A DNA stretch of 42,325 nt from Bacteroidota bacterium (GTDB taxonomy: Bacteria > Bacteroidota > Bacteroidia > Sphingobacteriales > Sphingobacteriaceae), in NCBI GenBank assembly GCA_013288235.1, contig JABDCF010000021.1, forward strand, positions 1 through 42,325, given 5' to 3'. Numbering within the stretch: position 1 is the first letter of the stretch; each line of letters starts with the position of its first letter. Both the position numbers and the translations under genes were made by a program. The notes under the pieces are model-generated. The model did not search any database, had not been told where the DNA came from, and worked only from the letters and a program-made list of their open reading frames with translations. Positions 1-8,055 of the stretch are shown piece by piece.

Positions 1-553
1 TATTGATCTTTCCCTGGAATTCTTCGCGTTTTACCGAGTAAAGATCGACGGCCTGGTAATTAACAGCATTGTCGCGTATTGCTGTGCGTGTAACCGGGCG
101 AACGATGTTGTCCTGGTATTTGTCGCCAATATTTTGCAGTATAAAAGGGGCTTTCGCCGGGTTTACCTTGTATAATACAGAAAGATCGATGGTTACTTCC
201 AGCCCATCAGACGAAAGTACACGTATGGCATCATCACCAGCCACTGCGCCTTCGCTATCTTTTCCGCTCATAGTATAATTTTGCGTTTTTACATCGAAGG
301 TGGTTATCTCAACCAGCGGGTTTATAAAATGCAAGCCGCTTTCAAGCACATTATCCTGCACTTTACCAAATAGCACCTGCACACCTATGGTGCCTGCTTC
401 AATTTGTTTAACAGACGATAGCGCAATACCTAAAAATACAACTACAAGTCCTACGGTTTTTACAATACCGGCAAAATGGCTCCCTGGTTCGGGCGAGCGT
501 TTGAGCACTATGCCCACAACGAGCATAATGATCCCTAAAACTGCGATAAGCAT
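1..553 (-). CDS. Prohibitin-like SPFH/Band 7 membrane protein (C-terminus outside window)
   Basis: The visible 184 residues begin MLIAVLGIIMLVVGIVLK, followed by a second hydrophobic stretch at about residues 30-46. The SPFH segment then starts around residue 52 (EAGTIGVQVLFGKV, ESGLHFINPL). This arrangement is typical of bacterial prohibitin-type SPFH proteins, which form large ring-like membrane scaffolds often tied to membrane protease control. The ATG at 553 lies 12 bases after the stop of the preceding small membrane gene on the same strand, so it is probably the last gene of a three-gene operon. The gene runs off the left edge, so the coiled-coil C-terminus cannot be seen. The family call is confident; the physiological role is inferred. 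Confidence 0.85.
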   Translation of the reverse strand, partial: MLIAVLGIIMLVVGIVLKRSPEPGSHFAGIVKTVGLVVVFLGIALSSVKQIEAGTIGVQVLFGKVQDNVLESGLHFINPLVEITTFDVKTQNYTMSGKDSEGAVAGDDAIRVLSSDGLEVTIDLSVLYKVNPAKAPFILQNIGDKYQDNIVRPVTRTAIRDNAVNYQAVDLYSVKREEFQGKIN

Positions 554-565
554 AATGTTGGAGGA

Positions 566-760
566 TTAAGGTTTTTGGGTTGCTTTTATTTCTTTAAGCA
601 GCCTTATCTTAAGCACGATAAATATAGCTATTATTATTACCGCGCCAATTATATATCCGTATTGTGGTGTTTTTTGATCTACGCCGTATCTGTAGCCAAT
701 AATAATGCTGGCAAAAATAACGATAGAATACAGCACATTGATTAACATTTTTTTCCCCAT
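566..760 (-). CDS. Small two-helix membrane protein
   Basis: A 64-residue protein starting MGKKMLINVLYS with two strongly hydrophobic segments at about residues 6-22 and 33-51, separated by a short polar loop (YGVDQKTPQYG), and a basic tail. It resembles small uncharacterised inner-membrane proteins of Sphingobacteriaceae (possibly the DUF6358 group, not verified). It lies 3 bases after the rhodanese stop and 12 bases before the SPFH start, so co-transcription with both is likely. No catalytic residues are visible. The operon position suggests an accessory role in the membrane, but that is inference. Confidence 0.65.
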   Translation of the reverse strand: MGKKMLINVLYSIVIFASIIIGYRYGVDQKTPQYGYIIGAVIIIAIFIVLKIRLLKEIKATQKP

Positions 761-763
761 GGC

Positions 764-1078
764 TTAATATACATTAAGTGTAGGATCAACCTCATCGGCC
801 CAGGCCAAAATACCGCCCCTTAAGTTGTAAAGGTTGGTAAAGCCATGCTGTTCAAGCTGCATAATAGCTGCGGCGCTGCGTTTCCCGCTACGGCACATTA
901 CCACAACCGGTTTGCTTTTGTCGATTTTTTCGGTCTCGATCAAAATGCCGCCCAAGGGTATCAATGTCCCGCCAAGGTTCGACATTTCGTATTCAAAGTC
1001 TTCCCTCACGTCGATCAATTGAAAATCTTCGCCGCTATCTTTCTTTTCTTTCAGTTCTTGTACGCTTATTTCTTTCAT
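764..1078 (-). CDS. Rhodanese-like domain protein (single domain)
   Basis: A 104-residue single rhodanese domain. It has the LIDVRE motif at residues 21-26 and the active-site loop CRSGKR with Cys62, expected to carry the persulfide. GGILAW near the C-terminus is the usual end of the fold. Such cytoplasmic domains transfer sulfane sulfur to cyanide, thiols or partner proteins; the natural substrate cannot be read from sequence. The ATG at 1078 (MKEISVQELK) is preferred over an upstream extension, because the extra 24 residues do not belong to the domain and include the likely promoter. First gene of the minus-strand operon with the small membrane protein and SPFH gene. Confidence 0.85.
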   Translation of the reverse strand: MKEISVQELKEKKDSGEDFQLIDVREDFEYEMSNLGGTLIPLGGILIETEKIDKSKPVVVMCRSGKRSAAAIMQLEQHGFTNLYNLRGGILAWADEVDPTLNVY

Positions 1079-1081
1079 GCA

Positions 1082-1089
1082 CAAATATA
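1082..1089 (-). promoter_or_regulatory. Candidate -7 box of the rhodanese operon
   Basis: The minus strand reads TATATTTG, a perfect match to the Bacteroidota TAnnTTTG box. It lies only 3 bases upstream of the ATG at 1078, so the transcript would be leaderless or start inside the codon. No well-placed -33 TTTG was found, so the site is tentative. Confidence 0.3.
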
Positions 1090-1198
1090 AAACATTTTCA
1101 AAAGTAATAACCTGCGGCAAATATTTAGGTATTCCTTTTGTAACAATCAATAGCTAAGTGCGTTTATTATATGTTTATAACATTGAAGATAGGTATTG

Positions 1199-2317
1199 AT
1201 GAAGAAAATAACCCGCTTTTTTTGGTTCTGTTCGGGAGCACATGTAGGCACATTAAAAAAATACCCCATTGAGCATAATAAGTATGTAGGTATTGGGGCT
1301 ACCATATTTTTCACAGCATTATTTGCCTCGCTATCAGGTGGATATGCAATGTATTTTGTTTTTGCCGGGAACCCTATTGCAGTAGTTTTCGCAGTTTTAT
1401 TTGGTTTGATATGGGGCACGGCCATTTTTAATATGGACCGCTATATTGTATCGAGCATCGATAAGCAAGGCACCACCAACCAGCAGATATTGCAGGCATC
1501 GCCCCGTATTTTATTGGCAATAATGATAGGGGTGGTGATATCGCGGCCGCTGGAGTTAAAGATATTTGACAAGGAGATACGCCAAAAACTAAAAACAGCC
1601 TATTTGAAAGGCCAACACCGCAAGATAGATACACTCGAAAAAACCTATTCGGAAAAATATGCGATGGAGCTGCATAAAGACAACGAACTGAAGCGGGAAA
1701 AAGATTCGCTGGAAACTGCCATAAATAACTCCCGCTCGGAATTAAACCAGGAAGTTTTTGGTGATAAAACTGACCAGACATCGGGCATTGTGGGCTACGG
1801 AACTTATGCCAAACAAAAACAAGATGTATTGCAAGAAAAGGAAGACCGCCTGAAAACGGTGATGGACAACCAGGACAAAATGGACCAATACCTTGCGGCC
1901 CGTAAGGATTATGAAGGTGTAAACCAGATCCGCCTGTTTAGTGAGCACCAACTGGACAGCCTTTCAAACGTAGCCGGTTTTTCGGATCGCAACTGGGCGC
2001 TGGGCCAGCTAACCTATAACGAAAACGGGACCCGCGATTTGGATACTTATCTTGCCGAATCGTTTATCAGTTTCCTGTTTATTTTGTTTGAATGTTTGCC
2101 GGTATTTGTAAAGCTGATGTCGCCTGTTGGGCCTTATGACATAGCTATTTCAAAAATATCCGAAGCTGATATTTACTATGCCGAAAGGGACAAAGAACGA
2201 AATATTAAAGTAACCGATAGTGTTTACGACCACCACGTGGACAAGGAGATAGAAAAACATAAAAAGATAATATCGGCACAATCAGACTATGACATGGAAC
2301 GGCATAGTTATGATTGA
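1199..2317 (+). CDS. DUF4407 multi-pass membrane protein with periplasmic or cytoplasmic coiled coil
   Basis: 372 residues. Three transmembrane segments lie at about 30-55, 60-76 and 103-119 (the last in PRILLAIMIGVVISRPLEL), then a long charged coiled-coil region at about 125-235, and a fourth segment near 288-309 (ESFISFLFILFECLPVF). The N-terminal signature FFWFCSGA and the FNMDRYIVSS stretch are typical of DUF4407 proteins, which have no established biochemical activity. The ATG at 1199 is chosen over an in-frame TTG one codon upstream. It is transcribed divergently from the rhodanese operon. A word-repeat inverted repeat follows directly after the stop. Confidence 0.85.
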   Translation: MKKITRFFWFCSGAHVGTLKKYPIEHNKYVGIGATIFFTALFASLSGGYAMYFVFAGNPIAVVFAVLFGLIWGTAIFNMDRYIVSSIDKQGTTNQQILQASPRILLAIMIGVVISRPLELKIFDKEIRQKLKTAYLKGQHRKIDTLEKTYSEKYAMELHKDNELKREKDSLETAINNSRSELNQEVFGDKTDQTSGIVGYGTYAKQKQDVLQEKEDRLKTVMDNQDKMDQYLAARKDYEGVNQIRLFSEHQLDSLSNVAGFSDRNWALGQLTYNENGTRDLDTYLAESFISFLFILFECLPVFVKLMSPVGPYDIAISKISEADIYYAERDKERNIKVTDSVYDHHVDKEIEKHKKIISAQSDYDMERHSYD

Positions 2318-2324
2318 TGGTGGT

Positions 2325-2506
2325 GAGTGGTTGATTGGGTTGGGAAGGGTTGATTGAGTTGGGAACGGTTGATTAAGTTGATTGGGTTGGATTTGGTTGA
2401 TTGGGTTAAAATACAACTCCTCATTAATCAACCTAATCCAACTTAATAAACCAATTAAAACAACTATTCACTTAACCAACTTAATCCAACCTAATCAACC
2501 AATTCG
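2325..2506. repeat. Word-repeat inverted repeat (GGTTGATTAAG vocabulary), copy 1
   Basis: The left part (about 2328-2407) is a run of degenerate GGTTGATT(A/G)(A/G)GTTG words. The right part (about 2422-2505) contains the reverse complement of the same words (CTAATCAACCAATT, CCAACTTAATCCAAC). Together they form an imperfect long hairpin between two plus-strand genes. The 16-base word GGTTGATTAAGTTGAT at 2367-2382 recurs exactly at 19414-19429, 17 kb away. It has no ORF and is not a simple tandem repeat. Its role is unknown; a transcript 3'-end hairpin is possible, although there is no GC-rich stem or T-run. Confidence 0.7.
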
Positions 2507-2573
2507 TAATAACATTGATATATTAGTTTTCCCGATTTAATAGTAATTTGACCGCTGTTAAATTTTTATATCG

Positions 2574-4445
2574 ATGAAGAAAATATTTCTACTCTCATTT
2601 GTTTCTTTTTGCAGCGTTTTTTGCTTTGCCCAATCGGCACAAAAACCCATTTTTTATTCCGTTTCATTCCCGAACGTTGTACACCACGAGGCTGAAATTA
2701 CGATGACGATACCGCAGGCCCCTTATAAGGAATTTCGTGTGATCATGAGCCGTTCGTCCGCCGGACGATATGCAACGCACGAGTTTGGCAAAAATGTTTA
2801 TAACGTTATTGCCACAGATGTAAGCGGGGTGCCCGTTCCTTTAAAACAAATTGAAGGCGATGTTTACCTGGTTGGCAATGACCACCCGGAAACTGTAGTA
2901 ATACATTATACCTTGTTTGGTAACTGGACCGATGGCACTTATGCCAGCATTGACCCCAGTCACGCCCACCTTAATATGCCTGCTGCATTTATGTGGGTAC
3001 CGGGCGAGGAAAGCAGGCCTGTAAAATTTGAATTTAATGACCTTGATAAATACGGTTGGAAAGTAGCCACCCAGCTAAAACACGAAGGCGACAATATTTA
3101 CAGCGCACCCAACCTGCAATATATGATGGATAGCCCTACCGAGCTTTCGGCGTTTAAAGAAACAAGCTGGAATGTTGTTAATACGGATGGCAAAACCGAG
3201 AAAATTAATTTAACGGTACACTCGGATGATGCGCAGCCGGTGATAGATAATTTTGGTAAGATGGTGCAGAAAATGGTGCTGGAAGAAAAAGCGGTCTTCG
3301 GCGAATTGCCATCTTATGATTTTGGCGAATATACTTTTCTGGATGATGTTTACCCGACCACTTCGGGCGATGGCATGGAGCACCGTAACTCCACCTGTAT
3401 AGTACAGCCCATTGCCAAAGTTGAAGGCAATGAAGTGAGGCTGCTGGGCACCTTTGCGCACGAGTATTTTCATAGCTGGAATGTAAAACGCATCCGCCCG
3501 AAATCATTGGAGCCTTTTAACTTTCAACATGCCAACATGAGCGGCGAGCTTTGGTTTGCCGAAGGCTTTACACAATATTACGGCGAACTACTGCTGGTAA
3601 GGTCGGGTTTCCACACGCCCGAAGAATATACCCGTACATTGGGCGGGCTGGTAAATTCGGTATTAAATACGCCAGGGGCGGCAAAATATACGCCGGTGCG
3701 CTCAAGTGATTATTCGGTATTTGCAGATGCAGGGGTATCTATCGATCCTACTAACGAAAATAATATTTTTACCAGCTACTATGTTTATGGCGGGGCAACA
3801 GCATTAGCGCTTGATCTGCGCCTGCGCAGCGAATTTAACCTTACGCTGGATGATTATATGCGCACAGTGTGGCTTGATCGCGGCAAGATAATGAAACCTT
3901 ATACCATCCCCGACTTGCAGGCCGATCTTGCCAAAGTGACCAAAAACCCCAAATTTGCCGCCGACTTTTTTAACCGCTACATTTATGGGGTTGAGAAAAA
4001 TAACTACGCAGACCTGCTTGCAAAAGCCGGTTTAATATTACGCAAAGCACAACCCGGTAAAGCATGGGCAGGTTCACTTACCGGCGGCGGCCGCAGGGGA
4101 AGATCGGGCCAGGCGCGCACAGAAGGCGAAGGCATACCTATTTTAACAAGTACCATAATAGGCAGCCCGGTGTACAAAGCAGGCCTTGATGCGGGCGATG
4201 TTATTTTAAAAGCCGATGGAAAACCGGTAAAAGATGAGCAGGAATTTGATGCAATAGTTGCAGTCAAAAACATAGGCGATAAAATTACAGTAAACTATAA
4301 AAACCGCACCGGCGAGCACGAGACAACCATAACCTTAGAAGAAAACCCGTACCTGGAAATAGTAACCTATGAAAAAGCCGGCAAGGAATTAACGAAAGAC
4401 CAGCAGGATTTTAGAGGGAAATGGTTAGGGACGAGAGTGCAGTAG
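2574..4445 (+). CDS. Secreted M61 (glycyl aminopeptidase-type) metallopeptidase with C-terminal PDZ
   Basis: 623 residues with a Sec signal peptide (MKKIFLLSFVSFCSVFCFAQ). The zinc motif HEYFHSWN supplies His296, Glu297 and His300. The downstream GELWFAEGFTQYYGE gives Glu330 as the third ligand, the M1/M61 arrangement. An N-terminal beta domain precedes the catalytic domain, and a PDZ domain occupies about residues 520-605 (GSPVYKAGLDAGDVILKADG), as in M61 family enzymes. Length fits the family. The protein probably acts in the periplasm on N-terminal Gly or Ala peptides; substrate choice is inferred from the family. A glycine/arginine-rich linker (GGGRRGRSG) sits just before the PDZ domain. 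Confidence 0.92.
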   Translation: MKKIFLLSFVSFCSVFCFAQSAQKPIFYSVSFPNVVHHEAEITMTIPQAPYKEFRVIMSRSSAGRYATHEFGKNVYNVIATDVSGVPVPLKQIEGDVYLVGNDHPETVVIHYTLFGNWTDGTYASIDPSHAHLNMPAAFMWVPGEESRPVKFEFNDLDKYGWKVATQLKHEGDNIYSAPNLQYMMDSPTELSAFKETSWNVVNTDGKTEKINLTVHSDDAQPVIDNFGKMVQKMVLEEKAVFGELPSYDFGEYTFLDDVYPTTSGDGMEHRNSTCIVQPIAKVEGNEVRLLGTFAHEYFHSWNVKRIRPKSLEPFNFQHANMSGELWFAEGFTQYYGELLLVRSGFHTPEEYTRTLGGLVNSVLNTPGAAKYTPVRSSDYSVFADAGVSIDPTNENNIFTSYYVYGGATALALDLRLRSEFNLTLDDYMRTVWLDRGKIMKPYTIPDLQADLAKVTKNPKFAADFFNRYIYGVEKNNYADLLAKAGLILRKAQPGKAWAGSLTGGGRRGRSGQARTEGEGIPILTSTIIGSPVYKAGLDAGDVILKADGKPVKDEQEFDAIVAVKNIGDKITVNYKNRTGEHETTITLEENPYLEIVTYEKAGKELTKDQQDFRGKWLGTRVQ

Positions 4446-4474
4446 GGAGGTATTAATTTATAGAAACAATAAAA

Positions 4475-4657
4475 TCATTGCCTTTTTAAATAGTCCATTA
4501 ATTTAGAAATGAAGTCTCCTATTTGTTTGGACATAATTTCCCTTTTTGGCTTCATTGCATCATTATAGATTTTCGTTTGTTTGTCTGTTTCGTTAACCGC
4601 AATTCTATAATCTTCTTTAGAGCTCGAAAAACTTTCATGTTCATTTACGATGGCCAA
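4475..4657 (-). CDS. Small hypothetical ORF, possibly a gene remnant
   Basis: A 60-residue reading frame (ending SKLMDYLKRQ) in the 336-base gap between the M61 and ArsR genes. It is hydrophilic and helical in appearance, with no recognised domain. Its only start near the beginning is a TTG at 4657, just below a hairpin at 4665-4706; the first ATG is internal. The nonstandard start and the lack of a partner argue for a remnant or chance ORF. I do not recognise it. Confidence 0.25.
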   Translation of the reverse strand: MAIVNEHESFSSSKEDYRIAVNETDKQTKIYNDAMKPKREIMSKQIGDFISKLMDYLKRQ

Positions 4658-4664
4658 CTTTAAA

Positions 4665-4706
4665 CCTCCGCCTGTCCAAGCGTGCCGCTTGGATAGGCGA
4701 TAGAGG
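4665..4706. repeat. GC-rich hairpin (GCCTGTCCAAGC / GCTTGGATAGGC)
   Basis: Arms 4670-4681 and 4687-4698 pair over 12 bases with one G:T wobble around a GTGCC loop. CCTC and GAGG extend the stem outside. It stands out from the AT-rich surroundings and lies about 30 bases before the ArsR promoter. It could be a REP-like dispersed element or a terminator for minus-strand transcription. Confidence 0.55.
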
Positions 4707-4730
4707 AAATCAAAAAAAAATCAACAAAAA

Positions 4731-4778
4731 TTTGCGCAGTCAAATAACTGCATTATTTTTGCAGTCAAATAGCTGCAT
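4731..4778 (+). promoter_or_regulatory. ArsR-gene promoter with two overlapping operator dyads
   Basis: A -33 TTTG (4731-4734), a 19-base spacer and a -7 TATTTTTG (4754-4761) match the Bacteroidota promoter. Two 18-base copies of GCAGTCAAATA(A/G)CTGCAT start at 4736 and 4761, 25 bases apart. Each is itself a dyad (GCAG...CTGC). One fills the spacer and the other covers the end of the -7 box and the start region, ending 3 bases before the ATG. This is the layout expected for autorepression by the downstream ArsR-type regulator; binding is inferred. Confidence 0.7.
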
Positions 4779-4781
4779 AAA

Positions 4782-5120
4782 ATGGAAATCCGTAGAGATG
4801 TATTTCAAGCCATAGCCGACCCCACCCGCAGGGCCATACTCGGTTTGGTGGTTTTACAGGCAATGACACCTGGCGCAATTGCCGACAACTTTAATTCAAC
4901 GAGACAGACGATCTCGAAACACATTCAAATTTTAACCGAATGTGCTTTGCTGAACCAAACCCAGGCCGGCAGGGAAATCTACTATCACTTCAACCCAAAT
5001 AAAATGAAAGAAATAGCAGATTGGTTAGAGCCATACCGCAAATTGTGGGAAGGCAGGCTAAACGCAATGGATGACCTGCTGAATGAAATGCAAGCAAAAA
5101 AAACAAGATCAAAAAAATAG
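4782..5120 (+). CDS. ArsR/SmtB-type winged-helix repressor
   Basis: A 112-residue protein that opens with [17 protein letters not shown], the hallmark of the ArsR/SdpR group found beside SRPBCC genes. The recognition helix region is [24 protein letters not shown] (about residues 28-51), followed by the wing ([10 protein letters not shown]). No cysteine cluster for metal sensing is visible, so a metal ligand is unlikely. Two dyad repeats in its own promoter suggest autorepression. The VOC gene begins 26 bases downstream and an SRPBCC gene follows, the common ArsR-SRPBCC-VOC grouping of Bacteroidota. The inducer is unknown. Confidence 0.88.
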   Translation: MEIRRDVFQAIADPTRRAILGLVVLQAMTPGAIADNFNSTRQTISKHIQILTECALLNQTQAGREIYYHFNPNKMKEIADWLEPYRKLWEGRLNAMDDLLNEMQAKKTRSKK

Positions 5121-5146
5121 TTAAAATCCACATAAAATTAAATGAG

Positions 5147-5572
5147 ATGACAAAGCAAATGTATCCTTGCTTATGGTTTGATGGGCAGGCCAGGGCAGCA
5201 GCAGATTTTTACTGCACAATTTTCCCGGATTCAAAAATAATCAGTGACTCGGGGATGATTGTAAATTTTGAACTCAACGGGCAATTTTTTATGGGCTTAA
5301 ATGGAGGGCCTAACTTTAAATTTAACGAAGCCGTTTCTTTTGTTGTTCCTTGTAAAGACCAGGCCGAAATTGACCATTATTGGTACAAGCTCATCGCCGA
5401 TGGCGGGCAGGAAAGTATGTGCGGATGGTGTAAAGACAAGTTCGGGCTATCGTGGCAGGTAGTACCCACGATATTGGGCCAGCTAATGTCCGATCCCGAA
5501 AAGGCGCCGCGTGTTGTGCAGGCATTTATGAAAATGCGGAAATTTGATATTGAGGCACTGCAAAATGCCTGA
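5147..5572 (+). CDS. VOC-superfamily (PhnB/glyoxalase-like) protein
   Basis: 141 residues. The opening YPCLWFDGQARAAADFYCTIFPDSKI is the beta-alpha-beta start of PhnB-type VOC proteins, and the C-terminal half contains FGLSWQVVPTILGQLMSDP, characteristic of the 3-demethylubiquinone methyltransferase-like subgroup. Family members bind a divalent metal or small ligands, and their individual substrates are mostly unknown. It lies 26 bases after the ArsR stop, so it is probably co-transcribed and repressed by that regulator. No truncation is seen. Confidence 0.85.
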   Translation: MTKQMYPCLWFDGQARAAADFYCTIFPDSKIISDSGMIVNFELNGQFFMGLNGGPNFKFNEAVSFVVPCKDQAEIDHYWYKLIADGGQESMCGWCKDKFGLSWQVVPTILGQLMSDPEKAPRVVQAFMKMRKFDIEALQNA

Positions 5573-5599
5573 GGTGGCGAAAAGGAAGAACATAGATAC

Positions 5600-5767
5600 G
5601 CGAACAAGGCGTCAAGACGCGAGAACCAAGAATTAAGATAAAAAAGGAAGTATCGGGCAATTTACAACAGAACAAAGAGCCAAACCGTGCAGTTTCGCCC
5701 CCTTTTGATGGATTTTACGCGGGTACCCCTGTCTTTCTTGACTCTTGGTTCTTGACTCTTGATTCGC
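5600..5767. repeat. Word-repeat inverted repeat (CAAGAACCAAGAGTC vocabulary)
   Basis: The left arm at about 5600-5638 holds GCGAACAAGG, GTCAAGACGC and GAGAACCAAGAATTAAG. The right arm at 5731-5767 holds CTTGACTCTTGGTTCTTG and TGATTCGC, whose reverse complement repeats the same words. Roughly 95 bases of unrelated sequence separate them. It interrupts an otherwise operon-like ArsR-VOC-SRPBCC series, ending 18 bases before the SRPBCC start. It resembles the other word-repeat hairpins in design but shares no words with them. Confidence 0.6.
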
Positions 5768-5784
5768 ATTAGATATCAAACATT

Positions 5785-6258
5785 ATGGCCAAACAGATAG
5801 CAGTTACAAAAATATTTAATGCCCCGGTTGAAATGGTTTGGCAAGTTTGGGTTGACCCGGAACTTGTTAAACGCTGGTGGGGGCCAAAACATTTTACATC
5901 GCCTGTGGCAAAAATTGATTTCCGCGAAGGCGGCAAATCGCTGGTAAGCATGCAGGCCCCAACGGAAATGGGCGGCCAGGAGTGGTATTCCATTTGGGAG
6001 TATGTGGAGATCATCCCGCTAAAATCAATTGAGTTTATCCAAAGCCTGGCCGACCAGGACGGTAATAAAACCGATCCAACTAAAGTGGGCATGCCGCCGG
6101 ACTTTCCGAAGGATATAAAAACTGTTGTTACTTTCAGGGAGTTGGCAAATGATAAAACAGAAATGACCGTTACCGAATATGCTGATTTCGGTTCGATAAG
6201 CAACTTTGCACAAATTGGTTTGGAACAAAGCCTGGACAAGACGGCTGCTATTTTTTAG
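5785..6258 (+). CDS. SRPBCC/AHSA1-type START-fold protein
   Basis: 157 residues with the family opening ITV/AVTKIFNAPVEMVWQVWVDPELVKRWWGPKHFT and the later VTFRELANDKTEMTVTEY strand pattern. The fold forms a deep hydrophobic pocket for lipids or other small molecules; no enzymatic residues are apparent. Proteins like this are routinely encoded with ArsR-type repressors. The 212-base gap to the VOC gene contains a long inverted repeat, so it may have its own promoter or be partly uncoupled from the ArsR transcript. Confidence 0.88.
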   Translation: MAKQIAVTKIFNAPVEMVWQVWVDPELVKRWWGPKHFTSPVAKIDFREGGKSLVSMQAPTEMGGQEWYSIWEYVEIIPLKSIEFIQSLADQDGNKTDPTKVGMPPDFPKDIKTVVTFRELANDKTEMTVTEYADFGSISNFAQIGLEQSLDKTAAIF

Positions 6259-6495
6259 CTTGCCCGGCAGGTCATATTCATTCGGAATTGATTTGAATTT
6301 TTCACTGACTGATAATTGGCAATATTAAAAAACTTTATTTTCATAAAAACCAAATGATTGATTATCAATAGTTAACGACGATGAAGAATGTTGTGTTGTT
6401 GTGAAATGAACGCTAACGCTGAGAAAATTGCTGGTGTTTTTATGGGTTTTTTCAGGAAACCGGGTATTTAAAAAAATCCATATTTGGAAATATAT

Positions 6496-6503
6496 TACCT
6501 TTG
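6496..6503 (+). promoter_or_regulatory. Candidate -7 box upstream of M28 gene
   Basis: TACCTTTG matches TAnnTTTG and lies 46 bases before the ATG at 6550. No convincing -33 element at the usual spacing. The rest of 6259-6495 is AT-rich with no ORF or repeat that I can support. Confidence 0.4.
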
Positions 6504-6549
6504 AAAAAACCTATCGATAAAACCAAATACAGTTACCAGCTTAAATAAC

Positions 6550-7848
6550 ATGAAAAAATTAGCAGCAGTACTCGCTTTAATAACGACGTCATTTTACAGT
6601 TTTGCCCAGGATGTAAATAAACTCATCAGCCAGGCTGATGTTGAACACATTATAAAAACTTTATCCGCCGATGACATGCAGGGCCGCGCAACCTTTACGC
6701 CTGGCATTGAAAAAGCCGCCCGGTTTATTGAAAGCGAGTACAAACAAATTGGCTTGCAGCCATTGGTCGGCGATGAAGGCTACCGCCAGAATTTTACCAT
6801 GACAAGGGTTACCGCTATTAAAACCTTCGTAAATATTAACGGTAAAACAATCCCTGCCGACAGCGTATTTGCCAGCACCAGCGCAACATCTTTAAACTGG
6901 ACAAACAACAGCGATGTACAAATTGTAAAACTAAGTGCTGATAAAAATTTCCGTACAGAATACAGGGCCTATATGCAAAGCGGCAAAAAAATGCTGGTGC
7001 TGGTTGACCCGCAATTCACAGCAATATTTAAAACCTATGCTGAGCGCCTGAAAAAAGGGACTGTAACCAGCAAGGTTAATGATAACCAGGCCCTTGTTTT
7101 TGTACTTGGCAATCATGATGATATTAAATCGTTTGATGTGAGTTATACCGGCAAAAAAGAAGAATTGCCTTTATTTAATATAGCAGGCATCATCCCGGGC
7201 AAAACAAAGCCGAATGAATTTGTGGTTTTCTCAGGGCATTACGACCACCTGGGCATACTGCCGCCCGTGCAGGGTGATAGTATTGCCAATGGCGCCGACG
7301 ATGATGCATCGGGCACAACGGCAGTAATTGAGCTGGCCAAATATTTTAAAAAGCTAAATAACAATGCCCGCACCCTTGTGTTTGTGGCCTTTACGGCTGA
7401 AGAGATCGGCGAATACGGCTCGCAGCATTTTGCCACAACGGTCGATCCTGATAAAGTGGTGGCTATGTTTAATATCGAGATGATCGGCAAGGCGTCAAAG
7501 TTTGGCGAAAACTCGGCATTTATAACCGGGTTCGAGCGGTCGGATTTTGGTACCATCCTGCAAAAGAACCTTGAAGGCACGGTCTTTAAATTTTACCCCG
7601 ACCCTTACCCGCAGCAAGACCTGTTTTACCGCAGCGACAATGCTTCACTGGCACGTGTTGGCGTTCCGGCGCATACCATCTCGACCGACCAGATAGACAT
7701 CGATAAATATTACCATACGGTAAAAGATGAATTCAGCACCCTGGATGTTGGGAACATTGTGGCAACCATCAGGGCTATTGCGCTAAGTTCACGGACGATA
7801 GTTTCAGGTCAGGACACTCCCAAACGGGTGGCAAAATTGGAAAGATAA
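6550..7848 (+). CDS. Secreted M28-family zinc peptidase
   Basis: 432 residues with a signal peptide (MKKLAAVLALITTSFYSFAQ). The zinc-site motifs occur in order: SGHYDHLG (His230), NGADDDASGT (near residues 248-257), TAEEIGEYGS with the catalytic Glu pair, FNIEMIGK where many relatives have Asp, and VPAHTIST with the last His. The N-terminal part carries a PA-like insert. Members are exported aminopeptidases that release N-terminal residues. The NIEMIG form replaces an Asp ligand by Glu, a variant common in Bacteroidota homologues as far as I recall, so activity is probably retained. It has its own -7 box at 6496-6503. Confidence 0.9.
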   Translation: MKKLAAVLALITTSFYSFAQDVNKLISQADVEHIIKTLSADDMQGRATFTPGIEKAARFIESEYKQIGLQPLVGDEGYRQNFTMTRVTAIKTFVNINGKTIPADSVFASTSATSLNWTNNSDVQIVKLSADKNFRTEYRAYMQSGKKMLVLVDPQFTAIFKTYAERLKKGTVTSKVNDNQALVFVLGNHDDIKSFDVSYTGKKEELPLFNIAGIIPGKTKPNEFVVFSGHYDHLGILPPVQGDSIANGADDDASGTTAVIELAKYFKKLNNNARTLVFVAFTAEEIGEYGSQHFATTVDPDKVVAMFNIEMIGKASKFGENSAFITGFERSDFGTILQKNLEGTVFKFYPDPYPQQDLFYRSDNASLARVGVPAHTISTDQIDIDKYYHTVKDEFSTLDVGNIVATIRAIALSSRTIVSGQDTPKRVAKLER

Positions 7849-8055
7849 ACCGGGACATCGGAAAGGAAGCGCATTTAATTCCGGAAGTTGCTGCAAAGGG
7901 CATAGCAAGGACCTTACAATGATAGTGTGCTTTATTTAAAGATAGAAAATGCTTGTATTTTTTTTCTTTTTAAGAAACATTGCAGGTGTTTTTTCGTAAA
8001 AAAGGATGCTGCTATAGTAAGGTGATAAAAACTTGTATTAAGCCAACTAATTAAT

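Noticed and set aside
69..569. Two short plus-strand reading frames at the left edge
   Set aside because: They are antisense to the SPFH gene, whose motifs are unmistakable.
2325..2506. CRISPR array or microsatellite in the GGTTGATT tract
   Set aside because: There are no equal spacers or constant repeat length; the words are degenerate and occur in both orientations.
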